Below are positions 22,205 through 31,673 of a stretch of DNA of 64,000 nucleotides, one piece after another. This DNA comes from Lactuca virosa (Eukaryota; Streptophyta; Magnoliopsida; Asterales; Asteraceae). Within the stretch, counting starts at the first letter, position 1. Every line of letters starts with the position of its first letter. The stretch spans positions 220,948,745 through 221,012,744 of the forward strand of contig CAKMRJ010005745.1 in the NCBI GenBank assembly GCA_928212115.1. Reading direction: 5' to 3'. Under the pieces are notes generated by a model that had not been told where the DNA came from, made no database searches, and was given only the letters and a program-made list of their open reading frames with translations. The translations under genes and the position numbers were made by a program.

Positions 22205-24568
22205 ATGACCAGAGGTTCTAACACACCTTTGGTACCACCACTTGAAGATCCCGAGTCTACACTTCACAAAAAGAAGGATAAGAGCGTGAAAGAAGATCAA
22301 ACACCAAAGAAGACACCTTTACAAGAGTTCAAATCAGTGTTCTCAAAGAAGTCGGGGAAGAAAACGGAGGAGTCAAGTTCATCTTCAAAGAACAAGAGCA
22401 AGCTTGAACACTTAGATCAAATACCCGTCCAAGCCGAGTCTGCGTACGATACCGAGCCTGAATTTGAATTACAAACAAGTGAACCCGAGAACGAGCTGGA
22501 GAACGAGATGGCAAACATTGATGAGATGGCCATGGGGGACTACAAGAAGCGCATTCGAGATGATGTGGGGCCGGGTTTAGTACATCCTACGATTCCTGCC
22601 AATGCCACATTCGAGTTGAAGGGACATATCCTTACTGCACTTAAGGATATCCCATTTTACGGGAAGGATCACGAGGATGCTTTCAAACACTTAGACGAGG
22701 TGAACGATATTGCGGATTATTTTAATACTCCCAATATCCCAAGGGAGACAGCTTTGCTAAGGATGCTACCAGTCACTTTCAAGGGAGCAGCAAAAGACTG
22801 GTTAAAGGCACTCCCACCTGGTACAATCACCACATGGGCCCAATTGCGCGAGAGATTTCTAGATCAGTTTTGTCCACCCTCCAAAATCTCTAAACTCAAG
22901 AAGGCAATTGCCAACTTTGAGCAAAATCCGGGGGAGTCATTATACGAGGCCTGGGAGCGCTACAAGGGGTTGTTAAGGAATTGTCCTCAACATGACCTGA
23001 ATTTTCAGCAAGAAATGTCGATATTTTATGATGGGGTGAATGTCATGACTAGACAACTCCTTGATTCACAAGGACCACTAACAAAGAAGAACCCAATTCA
23101 GGCCAAGGAGCTGGTTGAAGAATTTTCAAAGCACTCTCATGAGTATCACAACCCAGGACGCGATGGAATGAAAGGCAGTGGAGGTACACAAACTGAAGAG
23201 ATGGCTGCTGTGATGGCAATGCTTAGCACTATGGATAGGAGATTGACTCAAATGGACCAATCAATTCATGCAATTCGAGTTGGTTGCGAGAGATGTAGTG
23301 GCCCACACTTGACAAAGGATTGCAATATGGATGAATATGGGAACAAGAAAGCTCAAGTATGCTACTCAAGTGGGGACAAGTATGATGAAGATTGGAGAAA
23401 ACCAAAGAAAGAGTGGCTGCCTTACGAAGAATACAAGAAGCAAAAAGAAGAGAAATTTAGGCAAACTAGCCGGGGCTTCTACCAAAGAGAGCAACCACTA
23501 GCTGAGAAGGAAACAGAATTAGAGACCATGTTGATGAAATTCATGGAAGCTTCAGAAAAAAGACATGATGCTACTGACGCTGCAATGGAAGAACAAAGAA
23601 ATATAATGAAGAATCATCACGCAATAATGATAGATCAGCAAGCATTAATAAAGAATCAGCAAGCCTCCATTAATAACCTTGAAGTACAACTTAGTCAACT
23701 TACCACTTTAGTTAATGAGAAAATATTCCCGAAAAATCCTGAAAATAAAACTCAATCTCACGTAATGGCCATAGATATTGAAGAAGAGGCGATTTCTGAG
23801 TTCCTAGAGGCCTTGGAAGTGGAGCCCCAGCACCCCGATCCAAACCCGAAGAAGCTAAAATTCGAGAACAAAAATGTAGCTGAAGTACAGAAACCACGTC
23901 GTGGGAATCATATGTCCACGTCGTGGCCTTGGTCTGATCAGAAATTTCCAGAAACCGTATCGACTTATAAACCACCTTTGCCATTCCCGTCCAGAGCTAA
24001 TCTCAGTCCACTGGAGAGAGAACATCTGGAGTTTATCAAGCAATTAAAGGGTATTCCTATCAATAATCCTTTTATTGATTCGCTTGCAAAAATTCCAGAA
24101 TATGCTAAGTTCCTACAAGACTTGTTAGACACTCGTCAGCAATTAAAGGAGAATTCTAAGGTGATTCTAAGTGAGCAAAGCTCAAAAGTTGTGTTGGGAG
24201 AAATACCTAAGAAAATGGGGGATCCTGGACGACTCACTCTCCCATGTGAGTTTGGGAATAATATGAAGATTTATGCTTTAGCCGATTCTGGGGCTAGCAT
24301 AAATTTGATGCCTTATTCGTTTTATCAAAAATTAAATATTCAGAAGTTGAAGACTACAAAGATGACTATTCACATGGCGAACCGTTCAGTGACACAACCC
24401 CGGGGCATTGTGGAAGATATTTTAGTAAAAATTGGGAAATTCATTTTTCCAATAGACTTTGTGGTATTGGATATGAAAGAAGATCCCAATGTACCGATTA
24501 TTCTTGGTCGCCCGTTACTTAACACTGCTGGAGCTCTTGTTGATATTGGGAGTCTAAGCTCACCTTGA
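22205..24568 (+). CDS. Element B gag with retropepsin domain
   Basis: A 787-residue ORF. Residues 1-110 are charged and disordered. About 190-290 is the retrotransposon capsid domain (for example GAAKDWLKALPPGTITTW, then LRERFLDQFCPPSK). A zinc knuckle of form CX2CX3HX4C uses Cys361, Cys364, His368 and Cys373 and would bind RNA. A helical Glu/Gln/Asn-rich section lies at about 425-510. Asp694 starts the retropepsin motif ADSGASINLMP, and IILGRPLL lies near residue 765. A frame change near 24550 ends the ORF early; the natural continuation (LRVGDEKEIFG) is in another frame. One palindrome pair (23895-23925) lies in frame within the linker near residues 564-574. Gag would form virus-like particles; protease would process it. 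Confidence 0.9.
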   Translation: MTRGSNTPLVPPLEDPESTLHKKKDKSVKEDQTPKKTPLQEFKSVFSKKSGKKTEESSSSSKNKSKLEHLDQIPVQAESAYDTEPEFELQTSEPENELENEMANIDEMAMGDYKKRIRDDVGPGLVHPTIPANATFELKGHILTALKDIPFYGKDHEDAFKHLDEVNDIADYFNTPNIPRETALLRMLPVTFKGAAKDWLKALPPGTITTWAQLRERFLDQFCPPSKISKLKKAIANFEQNPGESLYEAWERYKGLLRNCPQHDLNFQQEMSIFYDGVNVMTRQLLDSQGPLTKKNPIQAKELVEEFSKHSHEYHNPGRDGMKGSGGTQTEEMAAVMAMLSTMDRRLTQMDQSIHAIRVGCERCSGPHLTKDCNMDEYGNKKAQVCYSSGDKYDEDWRKPKKEWLPYEEYKKQKEEKFRQTSRGFYQREQPLAEKETELETMLMKFMEASEKRHDATDAAMEEQRNIMKNHHAIMIDQQALIKNQQASINNLEVQLSQLTTLVNEKIFPKNPENKTQSHVMAIDIEEEAISEFLEALEVEPQHPDPNPKKLKFENKNVAEVQKPRRGNHMSTSWPWSDQKFPETVSTYKPPLPFPSRANLSPLEREHLEFIKQLKGIPINNPFIDSLAKIPEYAKFLQDLLDTRQQLKENSKVILSEQSSKVVLGEIPKKMGDPGRLTLPCEFGNNMKIYALADSGASINLMPYSFYQKLNIQKLKTTKMTIHMANRSVTQPRGIVEDILVKIGKFIFPIDFVVLDMKEDPNVPIILGRPLLNTAGALVDIGSLSSP

Positions 24569-25062
24569 GGGTTGGTGATGAAAAGGAAATTTTTGGGATA
24601 GAAGATGGCTTTCAAGGGAATCGTGCTCAAGAAGAGGTTTTCAACATTGATGAAGAAAGTGAACTTGAAGAATTAGAGAAGCTCATGGAAGAAGAAATCA
24701 AAACAATTCAACAAGTTAAAAGAACAAAACCGAGAGCATCTGTTCCATTTTTGGTTGAAGTCATTGCCTACACGAATCCAACTTCTTGGGTGAGCAAGGA
24801 AGATGATGAGATGTCGAGTGATGAAGAGGAGGTTACTTCAAAAGTAACAAGTCCAGTGGTGAAAGAAGAGAAGGATACTTTGGAGCTTAAAATGATGGAA
24901 AATTGAAGACTAAAGGGACTAAACGCAAGCTTGATGGAGACGAGGTCAAAGCTAAAAAGGAAAATTCGAAAAAGGCGTATAAAAGACGTGTTCAAGCTTA
25001 CAAGAGGCGTTTCAAGGAACAAAAGATCCTAGTGGTGGACTCTTCAGATGATTCAACGTAGG
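24560..25062 (+). pseudogene. Element B truncated pol: protease-RT linker joined to pol C-terminal tail
   Basis: After the gag frameshift the open frame continues with an acidic linker (EESELEELEKLMEEEIKTI, then SVPFLVEVIAYTNPTSWVSK). Near 24900 it changes frame again to a lysine/arginine-rich tail (KKAYKRRVQAYKRRFKEQK) that ends DSSDDST at a stop near 25062. No reverse transcriptase, RNase H or integrase motif lies between. The enzyme core therefore appears deleted, with linker and tail fused. The basic tail could be the original integrase C terminus, which is inference. Confidence 0.6.
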
Positions 25063-25922
25063 AGGCACGGAGTCCAGCTCAAGACTCCTAAAAAAGAAGC
25101 GCTTCTCTGGAGGCAGCCCGAGTTTGGTTTGCTTTTTCTTTTCTTTTTAGTTTTTACGTTTTTTTTAAAAAGGTTATCAAGTCATCATCTAAAGACTATT
25201 ACTTGGTAAAAAATTAGTTGTGGGATGCTTTGGTAATAATTGGAACACAAAGAACATAAATAAAAATTGTTAGATTAGCAAATTTTTGTGACCAGACATC
25301 AATCACGTCGTGGTCAGAAGAGCCACGTCGTGATTTTAAGGAACAATTCGGGGACTGAATTCGACTTGACCGATTTATCTATTATTAAAAGTCACGACGT
25401 GGTATAGCCTGCCACGACGTGACCTTTAACAGTCACAGGGGGACCAGTTATTAACCCCTTTGACCACAAGCTTCTTCCCCATTTGTTTACTGCCTCACGA
25501 ACGGAAGAAAGGTCCCCACAGCCGATTTTTGTTAACTTTTCCTCCAATTTTCCTGCATTCTCTTGTCCTTTTACTCCATCTGGTATGTATTTCATCCATT
25601 AATTGTAGATATTACTTACAATTTATACATTTTCATGGTTAGGGTTTATGTGAATGATAGGATTTCCGAAATTGGATGAAATTGGTTACTGTTTTTAGGT
25701 TGCATGCCCGTAGAATAGCAATAGAAACAAACCCCAAGTATTGTTTTGGGTAGAATCGCGTAATTAGTGTTCGATCGATGCCAACGATCCGATTACAAGA
25801 CCACGACGTGGCGAGCCAAGCCACGACGTGATCCCTGGGCGACAACTTTTCTGCATTGTTTTTGATAACATATTTTACGTGTTTTGTTTTTGTTTTGGTT
25901 TGTTTTTGAACATTGCAGGAAG
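25063..25922 (+). other. Element B untranslated spacer before the ATHILA-type ORF
   Basis: Non-coding, T-rich, with three palindrome pairs (25304, 25393 and 25802). A TTGCAG acceptor-like site lies just before the next ORF's ATG, which would suit expression from a spliced subgenomic RNA. Confidence 0.5.
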
Positions 25923-27212
25923 ATGGCACCTAGAAGGGCTGTTCAACAGGACAATGACCCGATTGATGTCTCGATTATCCATCTGTTATATCGATTTCCG
26001 CGAACCATTTCACGGGCCTTGTTGACGTCTTATCAAAACCGTTTGGGATGGTTATACAATAGGGAGTTTGCTATAGCTCCGATTATTGACTGGGGATGGC
26101 TTGGTGGTGTTGGAATGGTTGTTGAGTTGGAGCACCATTGGACAAAAGTATACGAGGGAGACCATTTTTCCTTTACTTGCCATGGATGGAGGAACTTGTT
26201 CGCGATCCAAGAACCCGTGTACCGGGAATTATCAGTGGAGTTTTTCTCTACTGTGAACTTTGAAGAACGCACCATGGATTTTGATTATAAACGGGCACTA
26301 GTTTTTCGGTTGGGCGGGGTGTATCGGGAGTGTAGTCTCCGGGAATTTGCATGGCGCATGGGGATCTATACGGAAGTGGAGACTCAATCCCCGTTCTTTG
26401 TTCCATTTTTACTTGGTTGTGTTCGGGATTTTGCGCCCGATATTTTTGATGTTCAATTTTGGCGCACTATCGCAAATCACGAGTACAGTTCTCGTGATTC
26501 AAGTGAGGCACAAATTCGGAATCCGGTGCATCATTTTTTTCACCGCCTTATCACCTTTTCTATCAATCATAAACATCACGGTGATAAGGTTTCTTTACAA
26601 GATTTGTTCTTTTTGTGGAGTATTATTACTCCCGGGGTGTGTTGTGATATTCCTTACATGCTAGCAAGGTTTTTGGGAAAGAGAGCGGTTAGTTCACGAC
26701 AAGGAAGTCCAATTACAGGTGGACATTTGGTCACCCGTCTTGCCCGGTCATATGGGATTTTGTCCCAAGAATTTGTGCGGAACCTTACCCGTTTGCCAGA
26801 CAATGATTTGACTATTCAATTTTTGGGTGTTATGCGCGTGGTGGTTGATGTCGGGGGACGTTATGTTATACCCCCGGAAGATAGAGAGCAAGAGGTGGAA
26901 CAACCCGAGCAACCTCCTGCGAGAAGACGAAGAAACGTTAGAGCCCGGGGAGAAGTTGAGAGAGACCGTCACCCGGGAGGAGTACCCACCGACCCGTTTC
27001 AAACCCGGGTTGGATCATATTTGGATAATCTACGTGGTGGGATGAATTACAACACACAAATTTTGGAAGCAATGTTTTCCCACATGGGTGTGGTGCGACC
27101 ACCTGCGGTGCCACCACAATGTCCTTATATTCCGACATGGGAAGAGCTTTGGATCCCGAGGGACGATGGGGAAGGACCGAGTGGAGTGCAGGGACGAGAG
27201 GATGATGATTAA
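25923..27212 (+). CDS. ATHILA-type ORF of element B (env-position accessory protein)
   Basis: A 429-residue intact ORF starting MAPRRAVQQDNDPIDVSII. I chose this ATG because the upstream extension is hydrophobic and crosses a likely splice acceptor. It contains the features of the ATHILA ORF family: RELSVEFFSTVNF, then FRLGGVYRECSLREFAWRMG, then HFFHRLITFSINHKH and CDIPYMLARFL. A basic linker (PPARRRRNVRARGEVERDRH) leads to a Pro-rich acidic C terminus. The family occupies the envelope position of Athila elements, but its function is unknown. No signal peptide or clear transmembrane helix is visible, so an envelope role is not supported. It stays open although pol is lost, hinting at selection or youth. 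Confidence 0.8.
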   Translation: MAPRRAVQQDNDPIDVSIIHLLYRFPRTISRALLTSYQNRLGWLYNREFAIAPIIDWGWLGGVGMVVELEHHWTKVYEGDHFSFTCHGWRNLFAIQEPVYRELSVEFFSTVNFEERTMDFDYKRALVFRLGGVYRECSLREFAWRMGIYTEVETQSPFFVPFLLGCVRDFAPDIFDVQFWRTIANHEYSSRDSSEAQIRNPVHHFFHRLITFSINHKHHGDKVSLQDLFFLWSIITPGVCCDIPYMLARFLGKRAVSSRQGSPITGGHLVTRLARSYGILSQEFVRNLTRLPDNDLTIQFLGVMRVVVDVGGRYVIPPEDREQEVEQPEQPPARRRRNVRARGEVERDRHPGGVPTDPFQTRVGSYLDNLRGGMNYNTQILEAMFSHMGVVRPPAVPPQCPYIPTWEELWIPRDDGEGPSGVQGREDDD

Positions 27213-28847
27213 TTTCTTTTCTGTTTAGTTTTTAGTTTTTTGTTTTATGTGGTGTTAGTTAATGTTGAACTTGGTTTGTTGATGTAAGACTTTAGTAAAC
27301 TATTATGTTACTCTTTTAGTTCTTTTGGTTGATTGCAGCTTGCTAAGGAATCATGAAAAGGAGTAAGGTCGAGTCAAGAGTCGTGACCCACAATTTGAAA
27401 TAAGTGTGGGGTGCGTTAAAGAGAGAGAGGATAGAGTCCACAAGTGTTTTTTTTACAACATTAGAAGAGTCTTAACCCATTAAGATGCTAGTCAAGGTGC
27501 TACGTTGAATGAAGCAGTGGAAACTCTTACTTTTCTGATGGTCCAGTTTCCACGACGTGGTGATTAAATTTTCACGTCGTGGAGTGATATATCTGGGATA
27601 TCCTGTTCGCGTTTTTATACAATATCACGACGTGGTATTATACACCACGACGTGATTTCTGTACATTTCACTATTTTGAAGACCATTGGGTGTTTTTCCA
27701 TATGGCTTTCCACGCATCTTCTTGGGGTCATTTTAAAGACTATTGTGGTTCGTTTGCTTCCACCATATGCAGTAGCTTAAAGTCCGAGTTCTTATTTTAA
27801 AGAGGTCCATATTCGAGATGCACGTTTTTCCACACTTTTGGAGTTTCGTTCATGCCACTATCCCAGGGGAGTCTGTTCATTTTTCTCCTTTCTCTTAATT
27901 TTTATATTATTTTAAGCATACAATGAGGGCATTGTATGACATAAGTGTGGGGTAGAGGGTAGAAAAAGTAAATTGCTAGATAATTTGGTAAATTTTAAAA
28001 TTTTTATTAATTGGATCTAGTAGTGATAATTTGAACTGTACCTGCTAGTGGAATGATCCGATAAGAGCTCAAATGTTTAGTTGAGCCGACATACGTTATA
28101 ATGCATTTGTGGCATCCCTTATTTTAGTGAAATCATGGAACAAAAACATAACCCTGCTTAGTTTGAGAAATGCAACATGTTTAGCAGCCTAAACCTGAAA
28201 TGTATCCAGGAAAGATATGTCTTAACCAATAAAGGTTGAAGTCAAGCGCCCCTGCTTAAGCATGTAGGTTTTTGAGTGATATAAAAAAGTGAGTTATACA
28301 TGTAAAAAAAAAAGAGAGAGAGAGAAATTACAAAAAAAGTGAAAAATTGAAGAATTTTTGGAGCATAAAAGTATCAAAGTAAGAAGATCAAAGATCGAAA
28401 ATTCGGAAGTTTCAAAAGTTGAAGATATCAAAATTACACAAAGATAGTGAATTCAAAGAAAGTGAAAGATCAAACATTAAAGAAAAGAAGAATTCAAGAG
28501 CTCCAAGTTGTGATATCTTCTAAAAAGTTGTAATTCTCTAGTTTATGTATGCTTGGGTAGCTTTACAAAAATACTTTGAGGTTAAGTAGGATTTATGGGG
28601 ATGGATTCGGAGGGTTGCATAAAATGAGCATTGTTCGAAAGAAGTGGGCGAGTGTTTATGAAGATTGTGAGTATTTAAAGTATGGGGGGGTTACTTAGGA
28701 AAAATTTAGACACAAATGCATGCGTTGAGGTCTTGGCATAATGGCTGAGCTGGAATTGGATTATTCTATGAAATACTAGTGATGAAGGTTTAAGTTTAAA
28801 TAAGTAGATTTGCTTGAGGGCAAGCAAAGCCTAAGTGTGGGGTATTT
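27213..28847 (+). other. Element B 3' untranslated region with three PPT-like tracts
   Basis: Non-coding. The polypurine-type sequence TAAGTGTGGGGT occurs at 27401-27412, 27942-27953 and 28832-28843. Only the last is next to the 3' LTR and is the probable plus-strand primer. Two palindrome pairs lie at 27551 and 27626. A purine-rich stretch with GA repeats lies at 28300-28500. Confidence 0.7.
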
Positions 28848-30173
28848 TGATATTGCCATATTTATACATAGTTCTAGGCAATATTGATCTACATTCTATT
28901 TAATATTTTGGTTATTTGCATAGAATTATGGTTCTTATAAGGATAAAATGTTATTTGCAGCCAAAATAAAGCATTTTAGAAGAAAGGGACCAGAAGTGAC
29001 AATTTATGGAACATTGGAGGCTTGAAGCATAAAAGATGAAGTAATTCACGGAATATACTGGGGCCACGACGTGAACTTGATAATCACGACGTGGAATCGA
29101 TCTTTTCAGAAGATAAGTACGCGAAGAAAGAATCCTTGGTGAATACGGATAATTCCTGAAGTCACGTCGTGGAGCTTCCTGCCACGACGTGGAACGTGAT
29201 TTTCCAGAAAATATATAAACCCCTCTCCATTACGTTTTGGGGGACTTTTGGCGGAAGGAAGAGGTTCCAGGAGGCGATTTACAACAGAAGCAAGGTCTTG
29301 GAAAAGGGTTTTCAACACCAAAAAGAGTAAAAGTTCATAATTCGTTTACTTGTTTGATGCTTATAGACATGTTTTCTTATTTGAGTTGTGTTTATATGTT
29401 AGATGCTACTATGAGCAGCTGAATCTAGCTACTCTTATCTAGCTAGATGAAGCTTCAAACTTATGAATAGCATAACTTTACATGGATTTATTTAGTTGGT
29501 GAATTGCTTGTGTTTGATTTATTGTTACCTAGCATGCTCATGTTGTTGCTTAAATTGCTTAAACTCATGTTATGTGTAGCTTAGTGACCATTAACTACAT
29601 GAACTTGATAACCTAGTAATTTAGTGAACATTGAATTGCTAGAGCTAGGATCGACCAAAATCTTAGTTAATAATTGAAGTAATTAACCTTGTTGTGCTAG
29701 AGAACATTGATTATGACCATAATTGTGTTTGCATGATAAATCTTACATAGCATATTCATAAACATAATTGGTTCCGTGTTTAATTGTGTGTGACCATACA
29801 TAGTTTTACATGAATTAATTAACTATTGGTAAATTTAGACCTAAATTACTAATATAATAATATCCAACTTAATAATCCATAATTATTAGCTAGCCGCAAG
29901 GACGAAGTGGATTCGAACTAGATAAGAGTGTCTTTTAATTATTGATTGAATTTGAGTTAAGCAAAATCAGATAAAACCCCCTTTTTAGCTTGTTAATAAT
30001 TAGATTAATTTAGTAGTAAATAGATTAATTAATAACACCGTTCCCTGTGATCGACACCCGACTTACCTAAGCTATACTGTAATCTGACTAGGTACACTGC
30101 CTACAAGTGCATAGTTAGTCTAAGTTTGTTAGGTTATAAATATTAAAATTAGTGGGTACTTCCGTGCACATCG
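28848..30173 (+). repeat. Element B 3' LTR
   Basis: 1326 bp, nearly identical to the 5' LTR apart from scattered substitutions and the indel after the TATA region. Its final base is G where the 5' LTR has A. Confidence 0.9.
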
Positions 30174-30353
30174 ACAACACAAGGCCCGATAAGGCCCAGT
30201 TACCCCAATTAGGCCCAAATCCGTCATGGACCTATCCCGAGAAGGCCAAATATCCAAAAGGTCTGAAATACTGAATGGTAAACCCTAACCAACTCCTGGT
30301 CCATGGTCCAAAGCCTAAAAAATCAAGAAAACAAGAAAGGTTAACCAGGCCGA

Positions 30354-31136
30354 GTACGCCATGCGTACTCATCTGGTACGCCCATCGTACACCCTTTGGG
30401 GCCAATACGCGCAGTATACCAGGTGGGTACGCCCAACGTACTCCATTGGACACCAAATTCCTCCATTAAGCACTTAATCACCTCAGCCCTTGCTCCAAAC
30501 TCTCCAGTCTGATTCCTATTGATGACTTTTCAAGTAAAGTTGGCAACTTTACTAGCATGCATGGCTTAATGGGGCTCTAGAGCTCCAAAAGAGCTTAATG
30601 GATGGTCTTAACTCATGCATGAACTCAAGAACTCCACATAGCTTGCACCTTTATGAATGAGGGACCCTTAAAATGTCCTGATCTACTAGATTGAGCTCCT
30701 AAAACAACCCTAGCTCATCAAGACCAAGCAAAAGGGACTAAAATGGCCTTAAGCCAACCCAAAGTAGATCTATACAATGAATAGCCAAGATAGAGACATT
30801 ATACCTCTAAAGTATCGAAATGGAGATGCTAACAATGGATCTCTAGGCTCTTTTCCATAGGTTGAGTCTTCCACCTTCTTCTTCTCTTGCACAAACCACC
30901 AAGAATCGTCTTTCAAGCTCCAAGCTTCACCCAAGGCACTTTAGGGTTTCATGAACGTCAAAAGGGGTGGTGGCTGACTTAAAATGACCAAAGGGGTGGT
31001 ATAATGTTGTTTATATAGGGTAGGAACCCCGAATTTAGGGTTTTGCTCTGAAGGGAGTACGCCCCGCGTACCCCTTAGTACGCCTGGCGTACTCACAAAC
31101 CACCCGCGACCACTTAATCTTATACGCTGGGCGTAC
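30354..31136 (-). repeat. Paired GTACGC palindromes in element A
   Basis: Fifteen-bp palindromes with arms GTACGC/GCGTAC (some degenerate) start at 30354 and 30376, 30405 and 30427, and 31057 and 31078, with spacings of 22, 22 and 21 bp. A single copy lies at 31122. On the minus strand the 31078/31057 pair ends about 37 bp before the TATA box at 31020-31011. The other pairs lie about 580 bp downstream of it, as in element D. Confidence 0.85.
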
Positions 31137-31673
31137 CCAGCCAAACACGCACATGCATCCTTGCATGCATGGGCCTGATTTGCCAAACTTTCCATTTGGG
31201 GCTAATTCTGCCAATATCTTCAAAATACCATTACTCCCTCATCCTAAGTCTGTTTCCAACGAACCTTATATCCACGAAAAGGCGGCGAGAATTCCTACGC
31301 TCCTAACAACACACTTAAACCTTAAAACCTCCCGAACAAAACCCAAACTCCATAAAAGACCGAGATATCAAATTACGCTAATACCATTGGCCTCCGCAGA
31401 CACAATCGAACGCTTGGATCACTTATACCATGACAACCACATCCGAAATGGGCCAAATCCTTCATTTTCCAAGACCCTAAGCCTTATGACAACTAATGAT
31501 TGGGCCGCAGCCCCGAGCAACGAAGCAAATCCAAAACCTAGTGTTACATATGTATGATTAAATATTAATTAAATAAACTAAATTTTATATTATGTTATCT
31601 TTGTCTTGTTGTGTCGTGTTTGTCGTTTTTTAATTGGTTCGTTTTCGTGTTAGTTAAAAAAACACGTCATCGT

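Larger units (their letters stand above)
20797..29191. repeat. Eleven paired CACGACGTG palindromes in element B
   Basis: Copies of the 9-mer CACGACGTG or its inverse CACGTCGTG start at 20797/20817, 20895/20915, 22095/22115, 23895/23917, 25304/25324, 25393/25413, 25802/25822, 27551/27573, 27626/27646, 29065/29085 and 29163/29183. Nine pairs have start-to-start spacing of exactly 20 bp and two have 22 bp, while the sequence between partners differs from pair to pair. Most copies extend to the palindrome CCACG-A-CGTGG. Four pairs are in the LTRs, one is inside gag, and the others are in leader, linker and 3' regions. Two helical turns between partners suggests a protein-binding array; no binding protein is identified. 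Confidence 0.9.
20580..30173 (+). mobile_element. Element B: Athila-like non-autonomous LTR retrotransposon, 9.6 kb
   Basis: Two LTRs (20580-21957 and 28848-30173) enclose a tRNA-Asp primer site, a gag-protease ORF, a short pol tail, an ATHILA-type ORF and a polypurine tract. The target duplication ACAAC lies at 20575-20579 and 30174-30178. The LTRs begin TGATATTGCC; the 5' copy ends in CA, the 3' copy in CG. Reverse transcriptase, RNase H and the integrase core are absent, so mobility must depend on proteins in trans. The LTRs differ by scattered substitutions and one indel of about 50 bp, so the insertion is fairly recent, and younger than element A, which it interrupts. Eleven pairs of a CCACGACGTGG-type palindrome are spread through it. 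Confidence 0.9.
19554..31548 (-). mobile_element. Element A: solo LTR of a Ty3-gypsy element, split by element B
   Basis: It starts TGTAACATCCC, ends GTGTTACA and is flanked by TATGT at 19549-19553 and 31549-31553. Without element B it is about 2.4 kb and contains no internal domain, so it reads as a solo LTR left by LTR-LTR recombination. The segment near 19790 is the inverse of the element D LTR block GGGGAACTCACTAAGCTTCG, and its TATA box (31011-31020) reads on the minus strand, so A lies on the minus strand and is related to D. Three pairs and one single copy of a GTACGC palindrome lie at 30354-30441 and 31057-31136. Confidence 0.75.

Noticed and set aside
24370..24630. Minus-strand open frames under gag and the ATHILA ORF
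   Set aside because: Shadows of the strongly supported + strand frames.
26938..27138. Envelope glycoprotein for element B
   Set aside because: The ORF in the envelope position shows no signal peptide or clear membrane helix; only the ATHILA family label is supportable.
20797..29191. Palindromes as plain G-box (CACGTG) promoter elements
   Set aside because: The motif is CACGACGTG with three extra central bases and occurs in fixed-spacing pairs within coding and 3' regions, which a simple G-box does not explain.
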